Assembly: GCA_045541535.1 (NCBI GenBank)
Contig: JAZQJG010000059.1
Span: forward strand, 1-12,887
DNA from: Firm-08 sp045541535
GTDB taxonomy: Bacteria > Bacillota > Clostridia > Oscillospirales > QAKW01
Direction of reading: 5' to 3'
DNA length: 12,887 nucleotides
The notes under the pieces are model-generated. The model saw only the letters and a list, made by a program, of their open reading frames with translations, had not been told where the DNA came from and made no database searches. The translations under genes and the position numbers were made by a program. Every line of letters begins with the position of its first letter. Positions within the stretch are counted from its first letter, which is position 1. Positions 6,708-12,887 of this stretch are shown in pieces.

Positions 6708-8075
6708 ATGAACTATGACGTTATTATTATCGGAGCCGGCCCCGGCGGTATCTTTTCCGCATACGAATTAACCCGACTCAATCCGGAATTGAAGGTGGCC
6801 GTGTTTGAGGCCGGCCACGCTCTGGGCCAACGCCATTGTCCCATTGACGGCGACAAGATAAAGAGCTGTATCGGCTGTAAGAGCTGCTCGATTATGAGCG
6901 GTTTTGGCGGCGCAGGCGCCTTTTCCGACGGTAAATATAACATTACCAATGATTTCGGCGGCACGCTGTACGAATACATCGGCAAGCAAAAGGCGCTGGA
7001 ATTGATGCGCTATGTGGATCAGATCAATATGAGCCACGGCGGCGAAGGCTGTAAGCTCTATTCCTCCGCCGGCAGTAAGTTTAAAAAAGAGTGTATCCGC
7101 CACGATCTTCACCTGTTGGACGCTTCGGTGCGTCATCTGGGTACCGACATCAACTACGTGGTGCTGGAAAACCTGTACAACGAGTTGAAGGATCGGGTGA
7201 CCTTCTTCTTCGATACCCCCGTGGAATCGGTGAAATTTACCGACCCCGGCTATGAGATCTATTGCAAGCAGGGCAATTATACCTGTTCCCATTGCATCAT
7301 CTCCGTGGGCCGCAGCGGCAGTAAATGGATGGAGCAAGTATGCCGCGATATGGACATTCCCACCAAGAGTAACCGTGTAGACATCGGTGTGCGGGTGGAG
7401 CTTCCTGCCGAGGTATTTACCCATCTCACCGACGAACTGTATGAAAGCAAGATCGTCTACCGCACCGAAAAATACGGTGACAAGGTGCGCACCTTCTGTA
7501 TGAATCCCAAGGGCGCCGTGGTAAACGAGAATACCAACGGTATTATCACCGTCAACGGCCACAGCTATGAGGATCCTGCCAAGCAGACGGAAAACACCAA
7601 CTTTGCCCTTCTGGTGGCCAAGCATTTTTCCGAGCCCTTTAAGGATTCCCACGGCTATGGCGAATCCATTGCCCGATTGAGCAATATGCTGGGCGGCGGC
7701 GTCATCGTGCAACGCTTCGGCGATCTGATCCGTGGTCGCAGATCCAATGCCGAGCGCATTGAGGAAGCCTTTATCACCCCCACCCTGCAGGCCACTCCCG
7801 GTGATTTAAGTCTGGTACTTCCCAAACGAATTCTGGACGGTATCATTGAAATGATCTACGCCTTGGACGAGGTGGCCCCCGGCACCGCCAATGACGATAC
7901 CCTGCTGTACGGCGTGGAGGTCAAATTCTACAATATGGAGGTTGCGGTTTCCGACAAACTGGAATCCCGTTATCCCGGCCTCTACATCATCGGTGATGGT
8001 AGCGGCATCACCCATTCCCTTTCACACGCCTCCGCCAGCGGCGTCTACGTTGCGCGGAATATTACCGAAGCATAA
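6708..8075 (+). CDS. FAD-dependent dehydrogenase (COG2509-like)
   Basis: A 455-residue, probably cytosolic flavoprotein. The N-terminal dinucleotide-binding motif is GAGPGG at 9-14, with an acidic residue at the end of the second strand (VFEAG, E34) that binds the FAD ribose. The C-terminal FAD segment reads YIIGDGSGITHSLSHASASG. Between them, residues 44-75 carry C44, C54, C57 and C60 followed by GFGGAGAFSDGK, a block typical of the uncharacterised COG2509 dehydrogenases. The substrate is unknown. ATG 6708 has GGAGG seven bases upstream and gives the family N-terminus MNYDVIIIGAG; an in-frame start at 6630 lies in the preceding terminator and was rejected. It is transcribed alone from its own promoter and ends at a terminator shared with the converging gene. 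Confidence 0.88.
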   Translation: MNYDVIIIGAGPGGIFSAYELTRLNPELKVAVFEAGHALGQRHCPIDGDKIKSCIGCKSCSIMSGFGGAGAFSDGKYNITNDFGGTLYEYIGKQKALELMRYVDQINMSHGGEGCKLYSSAGSKFKKECIRHDLHLLDASVRHLGTDINYVVLENLYNELKDRVTFFFDTPVESVKFTDPGYEIYCKQGNYTCSHCIISVGRSGSKWMEQVCRDMDIPTKSNRVDIGVRVELPAEVFTHLTDELYESKIVYRTEKYGDKVRTFCMNPKGAVVNENTNGIITVNGHSYEDPAKQTENTNFALLVAKHFSEPFKDSHGYGESIARLSNMLGGGVIVQRFGDLIRGRRSNAERIEEAFITPTLQATPGDLSLVLPKRILDGIIEMIYALDEVAPGTANDDTLLYGVEVKFYNMEVAVSDKLESRYPGLYIIGDGSGITHSLSHASASGVYVARNITEA

Positions 8076-8101
8076 AAAAAGAGCCCGATGGGCTCTTTTT
8101 T
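8076..8101. terminator. Bidirectional terminator between converging genes
   Basis: AAAAAGAGCCC-GAT-GGGCTCTTTTTT is a perfect stem with A and T runs on both sides, so it works in both directions. It begins right after the dehydrogenase stop codon and also ends the minus-strand transcript of the D-2-hydroxyacid dehydrogenase. Confidence 0.93.
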
Positions 8102-8228
8102 ATTTGACGATAAACGATGCACAATAATGGAAGGATTTTGACGTTGTCTGAAATCTCCACTAAAGAGTTCCTGACGCAATTTTGCATTCGTGTACTTTTG
8201 ATGGGTACCCGCTCTTACAATCGGATCG
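8102..8228. other. Long 3' untranslated stretch, no gene seen
   Basis: These 127 bp between the shared terminator and the minus-strand stop codon hold no start with a ribosome site and no recognised protein. Frames on both strands are open for short runs only. TTTGACG occurs twice, near 8103 and 8139. On the minus strand it would be an unusually long 3' tail of the D-2-hydroxyacid dehydrogenase mRNA. Confidence 0.5.
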
Positions 8229-9188
8229 TCAGCGGGAACTGCCCGCATCCACACGGTTGCGGAGCCCGCCGGCGAAAAAACTGCGGGCATTTTCCGCCAT
8301 TTCCCGTACACAACGGCAACGGGCCTCGTAGGAGCCCCAGGCGGTGTGCGGCGTAAAACAAACGTTGTCCCGATTCAAAATACGGTGATAGGGATGATCT
8401 GCCGGCAGGGGCTCGGCAGAAAACACGTCGATACCGACCCCGCCCAGATGCCCGCTTTCCAGGGCACAGGTCAGCGCCTCCTCGTCGGTGACGGCCCCGC
8501 GGGCCACGTTGATAAGGATCGCTCCCGGCTTCATCAAGGAAAGACGGTGGGCGTCGATCATCCCACGGGTTTCGTCATTGAGGGGAATATGCAGAGAAAT
8601 AATATCTGCCCGACGGCATAGGGTGTCAATATCCACCGTTTCATAAACGGGGTCCTGCCGGCGACGGCAGACGAGGACCTTGCAACCGAAAGCCTCGGCC
8701 ACCCGTGCCACCTGTGCGCCGATGTTGCCGCCGCCCACGATGCCCCAGGTTTGTCCCTGGAGTTCGTGCCATACGGGGGTCAGCCGATTCGCCACCGGTT
8801 GGGCGCTGTAGGCCCCCGAATGAACAAAATCACGGTAGACGGGCAAGTGGTTTACCAAGGATAACACCATGGCCACCGTGAGCTGCGCCACCGAATGGGT
8901 GGAATACCCCGGTACGTTGCACACGGCGATCCCCGCCCTGCGGCAATAGGCCAGGTCAATATTGTCATAACCGGTGGCAGCCTCACAGATCAGACGCAGA
9001 CCGGTCCCTGCCAGATTGCTCTCATTAAGTTTCAATTTGTTTACTACACAGACGTCCGCTCCCGTCAGACGGGCGGCGATGGCCTCGGGAGGCGTGGTTT
9101 CGTGGGCCACCACCTCCCCCAAAGCGTACAACGGGCTCAGATCCACGTCGCGCCCCAGCGTGCCTGCATCAAGAATTACAATTTTCAT
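8229..9188 (-). CDS. D-2-hydroxyacid dehydrogenase (D-isomer specific family)
   Basis: A 319-residue, full-length cytosolic NAD(P)-dependent enzyme that interconverts a 2-keto acid and a D-2-hydroxy acid (the family includes glycerate, lactate and phosphoglycerate dehydrogenases). The Rossmann motif is GGGNIG at 152-157. The catalytic triad is R230 (INVARGA), E259 (DVFSAEP) and H281 (PHTAW). The substrate loop ATGYDNID at 71-78 is the form common in glycerate dehydrogenase/hydroxypyruvate reductase types. At the end of the second Rossmann strand, where NAD enzymes have Asp, the sequence is V-C174-R175-R176-R177, which suggests NADP. GAGGG sits 7 bases before the ATG. It lies 48 bases downstream of the GH43 gene in the same direction, with a hairpin between and no clear promoter of its own. 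The exact substrate is not determinable. Confidence 0.93.
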   Translation of the reverse strand: MKIVILDAGTLGRDVDLSPLYALGEVVAHETTPPEAIAARLTGADVCVVNKLKLNESNLAGTGLRLICEAATGYDNIDLAYCRRAGIAVCNVPGYSTHSVAQLTVAMVLSLVNHLPVYRDFVHSGAYSAQPVANRLTPVWHELQGQTWGIVGGGNIGAQVARVAEAFGCKVLVCRRRQDPVYETVDIDTLCRRADIISLHIPLNDETRGMIDAHRLSLMKPGAILINVARGAVTDEEALTCALESGHLGGVGIDVFSAEPLPADHPYHRILNRDNVCFTPHTAWGSYEARCRCVREMAENARSFFAGGLRNRVDAGSSR

Positions 9189-9202
9189 AGTTCTACCCTC
9201 TT

Positions 9203-9236
9203 TTTAAAAAGTCTTCCCACGGGAAGACTTTTTAAA
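9203..9236 (-). terminator. Hairpin between GH43 and hydroxyacid dehydrogenase genes
   Basis: Perfect 16-bp arms (9203-9218 and 9221-9236, TTTAAAAAGTCTTCCC and its complement) directly abut the GH43 stop codon. On the minus strand the 3' arm carries TTTTT. It resembles a terminator, but the next gene's ribosome site starts immediately after it, so it may be a partial terminator or an mRNA-processing/stability stem inside an operon. Confidence 0.85.
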
Positions 9237-10115
9237 TTATGACATTTTTACCGGATGCATCTTGCCATCGTAGATGGGCAATTTATCAATACACAATTTA
9301 CGGTGATGACCGTTGGTATCCCCGATCTCACGACGGTGATAGGCCACGTAATGCTCCCCTTTAAAGAAGAAAGCGGAGTTGTGCCCGGGGCCGTCGGCCA
9401 ATTCATCGGCCTTTAAGATATCATCGTAATACTTATATTCGGTCAAAGGATCGTCGGTCACACCTGCCTTGACGGCGTAGGTACCGTTATGCCATTTGCC
9501 GGTGGAATACATCAGATGATATTTGCCGTCGATCTTCATCACGTAGGGCGCTTCCACGTAATCGGCGGGGGTGATCTCACGGAAGTAACCGTCAATGTTG
9601 GGCTGGGGAATGGGTTTGAAACCGTCCATAGTGTCGTTCATCACACAGACCATCATATGCTTCCAACCACCGTAATACAGATAGATCTCCCCATCCTCGT
9701 CCTTGAAGAGATGGGCGTCGATGGGCTGAGCCTTGTTGTAGATACGATTGATGAGGGGTCTGCCGTCGGCAAACACGTTTTTGAAAGGACCGTGGGGATC
9801 CTCGCTTACACCGATGTACAAGCCGCCCACTTCCTCCTCGGAATGGATATCGTTGGCGGCAAAGATGAGGTAATATTTGCCGTCCTTGTCAATCACGGTG
9901 GGGGCCCAAACGGCCTTGTAAGCGCCCTTGAAAGTGGGCATATCCAAAATATCGCGGTAAACGGTGAAGTTCTCAAGATCGTCGGTGGTTACCAGATCCA
10001 GATTCAACTGTTCCTCAAAGGGCAGAGAATTGGTGACGTACATATACACGGTGTCACCGTATACCCGACTCTCGGGATCGGCGTACCAACCGTCAACTAC
10101 AGGATTTTTAATCAT
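9237..10115 (-). CDS. Glycoside hydrolase family 43-like protein (intracellular)
   Basis: A 292-residue five-bladed beta-propeller-type hydrolase with no signal peptide, so it should act on imported oligosaccharides. The three GH43 acidic residues are recognisable: general base D13 in YADPE, the pKa-modulating D133 in QPIDAHLF, and general acid E188 in YVEAPYV. H245 in GPGHNS fits the conserved central histidine. Blade motifs such as AVWAPTVIDKDGKYYLIF and EAPYVMKIDGKYHLMYS are typical. The family holds mostly beta-xylosidases and alpha-arabinofuranosidases; specificity cannot be read here. The protein is a minimal catalytic domain without the C-terminal beta-sandwich of many xylosidases. ATG 10115 (MIKNPVVDGWYADP) follows AAGGAAGG; an in-frame start at 10166 overlaps the promoter and was rejected. 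It is divergent from the permease-remnant operon and upstream of the hydroxyacid dehydrogenase. Confidence 0.88.
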   Translation of the reverse strand: MIKNPVVDGWYADPESRVYGDTVYMYVTNSLPFEEQLNLDLVTTDDLENFTVYRDILDMPTFKGAYKAVWAPTVIDKDGKYYLIFAANDIHSEEEVGGLYIGVSEDPHGPFKNVFADGRPLINRIYNKAQPIDAHLFKDEDGEIYLYYGGWKHMMVCVMNDTMDGFKPIPQPNIDGYFREITPADYVEAPYVMKIDGKYHLMYSTGKWHNGTYAVKAGVTDDPLTEYKYYDDILKADELADGPGHNSAFFFKGEHYVAYHRREIGDTNGHHRKLCIDKLPIYDGKMHPVKMS

Positions 10116-10145
10116 GGTATTTCCTTCCTTTCCATTAATAATTAT

Positions 10146-10173
10146 ATTATAACATTTTTTGCGCAAAAGTCAA
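10146..10173 (-). promoter_or_regulatory. Promoter of the GH43-hydroxyacid dehydrogenase unit
   Basis: On the minus strand there is TTGACT (10168-10173), a 16-base spacer with TTGCGCAA inside it, and TATAAT (10146-10151), about 30 bases upstream of the ATG at 10115. TTGCGCAA is a perfect 8-bp palindrome and could be an operator, but no repressor gene is nearby. Confidence 0.78.
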
Positions 10174-10205
10174 CAGAACACCACACGGTCCACCCGACAA
10201 AGCAA

Positions 10206-10234
10206 TTGACAATTCTGGCGCATATCTGTATAAT
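10206..10234 (+). promoter_or_regulatory. Perfect consensus promoter of the permease-remnant operon
   Basis: TTGACA (10206-10211), exactly 17 bases, TATAAT (10229-10234). This is a full sigma-A consensus and the strongest promoter in the window. It serves the four-gene plus-strand operon and diverges from the GH43 promoter, with 32 bp between their -35 boxes. Confidence 0.9.
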
Positions 10235-10250
10235 TATCTTGTGATCGTTT

Positions 10251-10280
10251 AAAGGCAGCCCCCCTGCCTTTATTTTTATC
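10251..10280 (+). promoter_or_regulatory. Leader hairpin with U-rich tail before the operon
   Basis: AAAGGCAG-CCCCC-CTGCCTTT (10251-10258 and 10264-10271) is followed by ATTTTTAT, then directly by the ribosome site GGAGG at 10281. It begins about 10 bases after the expected transcript start. It has the form of an intrinsic terminator or a 5' stabilising stem. No competing antiterminator is visible. Confidence 0.65.
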
Positions 10281-10292
10281 GGAGGAATGTTT

Positions 10293-10529
10293 ATGAGTCC
10301 CATTACCGTTACCGCCCTGATCCTCTTTGCCATCACCTATATTCTGATGCTGGCATTTCAGAAGATCCGCCCCCATATCACCGTCACCAGCGCCAACATT
10401 ACCGCCATCGGTATTCTGCGGAAAGAGGGCTATGAGGTAAAGAGCGGCACCTTTATGAAATACGGCATTCCTTTCACCCTTGCCGCCGTGATCACCGGAT
10501 ACCTGCTGCTCTGGCTGATCTGGGGTTAA
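10293..10529 (+). CDS. Small two-helix membrane protein; SLC13/ArsB-type permease remnant
   Basis: A 78-residue peptide with two membrane segments, about 4-23 and 57-77. Residues 1-28 (MSPITVTALILFAITYILML...KIRP) look like the first helix of an SLC13/ArsB/CitM-like permease. Residues 33-78 (SANITAIGILRKEGYEV...FMKYGIPFTL) look like the very C-terminus of the same kind of permease, where S-A-N-I, G-I-x-x-K-x-G-Y and F-x-K-Y-G-x-P recur. The simplest reading is an in-frame internal deletion of roughly 350 codons with the join near residues 29-32 (about 10377-10388). ATG 10293 was chosen over 10287 because GGAGG (10281-10285) is 7 bases from it and only 1 from the other. It leads an operon with the nitroreductase. 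It may be inert or a genuinely retained small protein. Confidence 0.7.
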   Translation: MSPITVTALILFAITYILMLAFQKIRPHITVTSANITAIGILRKEGYEVKSGTFMKYGIPFTLAAVITGYLLLWLIWG

Positions 10530-10544
10530 TGAGGAGGAGATCCA

Positions 10545-11306
10545 ATGAATGCTACCATTACAGAGTTGTTTGAACGCCGATCGGTGCGCGCCTTTACCGA
10601 TCAAGCGATCACCCCGAAGGATAAGGAACTGATCTTACAGGCCGCACTGCAGGCACCCACCGCCGGCAATATGACCCTGTATACCGTGCTGGACGTAACC
10701 GATCCGAAGCTCAAGGAACGCCTGTCGGAGACCTGCGACCATCAGCCCTTTATTGCAAAGGCGCCCTTGGTGCTGATCTTTTGCGCTGATTACAAGCGCT
10801 GGTACGATCTCTTTTGCGCCTATGAAACAGAGGTCCGCCGTCCCGACATGGGAGATCTGATGCTGGCGCAGGTCGACGCCATCATTGCCGCACAAAATGC
10901 GGTGGTGGCGGCAGAGAGTCTGGGCATCGGCTCTTGCTATATCGGCGATATCATTGAAAATTTTGAAATTCATCGGGAACTGTTGCATCTGCCCGATTAC
11001 GTGGTGCCCGCCTGTATGCTGGTGATGGGTCATCCCACCGAGCAACAAAAACAGCGGCCAAAGCCGCCCCGTTTTAAACCTACGGATATTGTCCACGAAA
11101 ACGGGTATGATAACAACAAAGCCGCCCGTTTGTCCGATATGTTGGCCGAACGGCAGGAAAAAACCGACGGTGAGCTGGAGAGCTGGATCCGTGCCTTTTG
11201 CAAACGCAAATGGAACTCGGACTTTAGCGTTGAAATGTCCCGCTCCGCCCGTGAGATCGTTCGCTCCTGGTGCAAGCAGGAGCAGGAGGGAGAAACCCAT
11301 GACTAA
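10545..11306 (+). CDS. Nitroreductase family protein (FMN-dependent oxidoreductase)
   Basis: A 253-residue FMN flavoprotein of the NfsA/FRP-like nitroreductase group, which uses NAD(P)H to reduce nitro compounds, quinones or flavins in the cytosol. The FMN phosphate-binding start RRSVRAF is at 11-17, APTAGN is at 37-42, and the segment GIGSCYIGDI sits in the second FMN-contact region. A charged C-terminal tail (about 190-253, with FCKRKWNSDF) resembles the extension seen in clostridial members. The physiological substrate is unknown. AGGAGG lies just before the ATG. The gap to the upstream small membrane gene is 15 bases, and the stop overlaps the next gene by 8 bases, so it sits in the middle of an operon. 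Confidence 0.92.
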   Translation: MNATITELFERRSVRAFTDQAITPKDKELILQAALQAPTAGNMTLYTVLDVTDPKLKERLSETCDHQPFIAKAPLVLIFCADYKRWYDLFCAYETEVRRPDMGDLMLAQVDAIIAAQNAVVAAESLGIGSCYIGDIIENFEIHRELLHLPDYVVPACMLVMGHPTEQQKQRPKPPRFKPTDIVHENGYDNNKAARLSDMLAERQEKTDGELESWIRAFCKRKWNSDFSVEMSRSAREIVRSWCKQEQEGETHD

Positions 11307-11850
11307 AACTACGAAAATCATCATTGCCGTTTCGGTGGCGCTGTTGGCCACCCTGCTGATCGTAGGCGTGAGCGCCGGTCTGCTGTGGCAACATTTTTGG
11401 AACAACTCCATTTCTTTGGACGAGGCCAAGGAGATCGTACTGCAGGATGCAGGCTTTACCGAGACCCAGGTAGCCAATCTGTCCACCGCTCTGGAAAACG
11501 AGAACGGTGAAATGGTTTATTCGGTGGAGTTCCGGGTGGGCAGCACCGAATACGACTACACCGTGGACGCCGTGAAGGGCGTGATCCTGCAAAAGGAAAC
11601 AGAGCAGGCCGCCGGCGCCGCACCCCACACGCAAGTTACCGAAAATCTGACAGCCAAGCAGGTGACTGACATCGTGCTCCGCCACGCCGGACTGACGGAA
11701 GATCAGGTGGACCGTATGTCCATCAACCCCGATAACGAGGGCGGCATTCCCGTGTTTGAGGTGGAATTCATCAGCGACGGCACTGAATACGAATACGAGG
11801 TCAACGCCATCACCGGCCATATCCTCACCCATTCGGCCGAAGAGAAATAA
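11299..11850 (+). CDS. Membrane-anchored double PepSY-domain protein
   Basis: A 183-residue protein with one N-terminal membrane segment (about 6-28, after a short Lys-rich cytoplasmic stretch). The rest lies outside: two PepSY-like domains at about 38-98 and 116-179. Each has the pattern 'AKEIVLQDAGFT' or 'VTDIVLRHAGLTEDQV', then 'YSVEF/FEVEF', then 'YDYTVDAVKGVIL/YEYEVNAITGHIL'. PepSY domains occur in protease propeptides and in secreted or membrane proteins, and are thought to modulate peptidases or bind at the cell surface; the role here is unknown. A linker (about 99-114, Ala/Glu/Gln-rich) separates the domains. AGGAGGG is 8 bases from the ATG at 11299, which overlaps the nitroreductase stop (8 bases shared), indicating translational coupling. 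No catalytic motif is seen. Confidence 0.9.
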   Translation: MTKTTKIIIAVSVALLATLLIVGVSAGLLWQHFWNNSISLDEAKEIVLQDAGFTETQVANLSTALENENGEMVYSVEFRVGSTEYDYTVDAVKGVILQKETEQAAGAAPHTQVTENLTAKQVTDIVLRHAGLTEDQVDRMSINPDNEGGIPVFEVEFISDGTEYEYEVNAITGHILTHSAEEK

Positions 11851-11865
11851 GGAAAGGAAAACACA

Positions 11866-12585
11866 ATGTTTGTAAATTATGCACACCGTGGCGCTTCGGA
11901 GTATGCGCCGGAGAATACCATGCCTTCCTTTGACCTGGGACTGACTATGGGGGCAAACGGCATTGAAACCGATCTGCAGGAAACCAAAGACGGTAAGATC
12001 GTCATCTTTCACGACCGCACCATTGACGAAAAGTCCAACGGCACCGGCGCTATCGCCGACTATACATACGAGGAATTGCTGAAAATGGACTTCGGCGCCT
12101 GGAAAGACCCTCGCTTTGCCGGCACGCAAATTTTGCTCTTTGAAGATTTTGCCAAAAAGTTCTTGCCATTGGAGCTTACCTTTGCCATTGAGTTGAAGGT
12201 TTGCGGCATTGCCAAAAAGGCGCTGGATATTATGAAACAATACGGCAATATGGACAATATCTACGTTTCCTCCTTCCAATTTGAGGCGCTGGAGGAGGCC
12301 AGAGCCGTTGACCCCGACGTAAAGCTCACCTGGCTGATCAAGGATCCCATCAATGAGGAAAACATCGCCCGTCTGAAGGCCATCGGCGGCACCCAGATCT
12401 CCCCCCGAGCCACCCTGGTGGATGCCGATCAGATCCAACTGGCCGAATCCCACGGACTGGGCGTGCGACTGTGGGGCGTAAAGGACCCCGATATTATGCG
12501 TGCGGTCTATCCGCTGGACACCGAGGGGATGACCGTCAACTTCCCCGACAAGCTGACCGCCCTGATGGAAGAGATACCCAAGTAA
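11866..12585 (+). CDS. Glycerophosphodiester phosphodiesterase
   Basis: A 239-residue cytosolic GDPD-family TIM barrel that hydrolyses glycerophosphodiesters (deacylated phospholipid headgroups) to glycerol-3-phosphate and an alcohol, using a divalent metal. Visible motifs: the catalytic HRG (H7-R8-G9) and PENT (E16-N17), the metal ligands E34 and D36 in GIETDLQ, the second catalytic histidine H49 in FHDR, and E109-x-K111 in the FAIELK strand. The last strands (LGVRLWGVKD) are also typical. There is no signal peptide, unlike secreted GlpQ, so it resembles the short cytosolic UgpQ-type enzymes. AAGGAAAGG precedes the ATG, with 15 bases from the PepSY gene. It is the last gene of the operon, and no strong terminator follows closely. 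Confidence 0.95.
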   Translation: MFVNYAHRGASEYAPENTMPSFDLGLTMGANGIETDLQETKDGKIVIFHDRTIDEKSNGTGAIADYTYEELLKMDFGAWKDPRFAGTQILLFEDFAKKFLPLELTFAIELKVCGIAKKALDIMKQYGNMDNIYVSSFQFEALEEARAVDPDVKLTWLIKDPINEENIARLKAIGGTQISPRATLVDADQIQLAESHGLGVRLWGVKDPDIMRAVYPLDTEGMTVNFPDKLTALMEEIPK

Positions 12586-12746
12586 CATTAACCATTTAAA
12601 AAGCAATCGTCTCTTTAGTAATCTTTACCAAAGGGGCATCCAACGTCCAAAAAGTCGTTTCACCGCAGAGAAACAGCGTCATAGAAACCGGTTAACGATT
12701 TACAAAAAAATCAACCATCCTCCAAAAATTCAAAACCATCAATTTC

Positions 12747-12774
12747 AAAAAAGGCCCTTGCTTTGCAAGGGCTT
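12747..12774 (-). terminator. Minus-strand terminator for a gene beyond the right edge
   Basis: GCCCTTGC-TTT-GCAAGGGC (12754-12761 and 12765-12772) has six A residues at 12747-12752 on the plus strand, giving a U-tract on the minus strand. Read on the plus strand the tail is only TTCTCTGTTTT, so it is a weaker stop for the plus-strand operon. Confidence 0.75.
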
Positions 12775-12781
12775 CTCTGTT

Positions 12782-12840
12782 TTCCGCCAACAAATCTCCT
12801 ACCGTACCCTCGTACGCCGACGGAGCCTTGTTGGCGAAAT
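12782..12840. repeat. Stem-enclosed hairpin element at the right edge
   Basis: CGCCAACAA (12785-12793) pairs with TTGTTGGCG (12829-12837) and encloses a short hairpin CGTAC-CCTC-GTACG (12803-12816). The design, an outer stem with an inner GTAC/GTAT-rich hairpin, and the shared string TACGCCGA recall the repeat at 1-263, but overall identity is low. Confidence 0.5.
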
Positions 12841-12887
12841 GCAACTTCCTTTTTCGACGTCTATCGCCAAGGCAAAGGATTCCCTTG

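Larger units (their letters stand above)
12586..12887. other. 302-bp right-end stretch without a supported gene
   Basis: After the phosphodiesterase stop there is AT-rich sequence to about 12750, then a terminator-like hairpin (12747-12774), then a folded element (12782-12840). A 28-codon minus-strand frame (ATG near 12682, stop near 12596) lacks a ribosome site. A longer minus-strand frame open from the right edge to about 12693 runs straight through the hairpin, so it is unlikely to be coding. I recognise no protein. Confidence 0.55.

Noticed and set aside
11224..12606. 460-codon minus-strand frame opposite the PepSY and phosphodiesterase genes
   Set aside because: It overlaps two well-supported plus-strand genes with proper ribosome sites, and its composition is that of an antisense shadow.
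12596..12684. 28-codon minus-strand open frame after the phosphodiesterase gene
   Set aside because: No ribosome site before its ATG and no recognisable features; too short to support.

Overview
The window is about 12.9 kb of chromosome, probably from an anaerobic low-GC-lineage Firmicute of the class Clostridia, most likely a gut Oscillospiraceae/Ruminococcaceae-type organism. This rests on AGGAGG-type ribosome sites before nearly every gene, consensus sigma-A promoters, compact operons, short hairpin-plus-U terminators, moderate GC, and the protein set. The placement is an inference; there is no rRNA or other marker gene. I see no tRNA, CRISPR array, insertion sequence or phage gene.

Layout, left to right. 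(1) 1-287 is a tandem intergenic repeat (two copies of about 131 bp plus the start of a third). Each copy can fold into a stem enclosing two hairpins. The third piece overlaps the end of a minus-strand SpoU/TrmH RNA methyltransferase gene (273-1082). (2) Divergent from that gene, across a mirror-symmetric pair of promoters, is a large plus-strand gene (1224-4103). It encodes a 959-residue protein: a DUF4062/TIR-like N-terminal domain, a helical middle, and 12 exact 46-residue TPR units. (3) 4249-6577 is a uracil-salvage operon: an NCS2 uracil permease, translationally coupled uracil phosphoribosyltransferase (upp), and a 64-residue BFD-type [2Fe-2S] protein. (4) 6708-8075 is a stand-alone FAD-dependent dehydrogenase of the COG2509 type with a four-cysteine cluster. 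(5) Converging on it from the minus strand are a family 43 glycoside hydrolase (9237-10115) and a D-2-hydroxyacid dehydrogenase (8229-9188), separated by a strong hairpin. (6) Divergent from the GH43 gene is a plus-strand operon (10293-12585) with a perfect consensus promoter and a hairpin in its leader. It encodes a 78-residue membrane peptide that looks like the two ends of an SLC13/ArsB-type permease joined together, a nitroreductase, a membrane-anchored double-PepSY protein, and a glycerophosphodiester phosphodiesterase. (7) 12586-12887 has no supported gene. It carries a hairpin that terminates minus-strand transcription and a second folded element at the right edge.

Most genes are housekeeping or peripheral metabolism (uracil salvage, redox, sugar and lipid-headgroup breakdown). 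The items that most reward a second look are the DUF4062-like/TPR protein as a possible sensor-effector, the compensated cloverleaf-like repeat and its overlap with the methyltransferase stop codon, the mirrored divergent promoters, and the internally deleted permease kept as the first gene of an operon.
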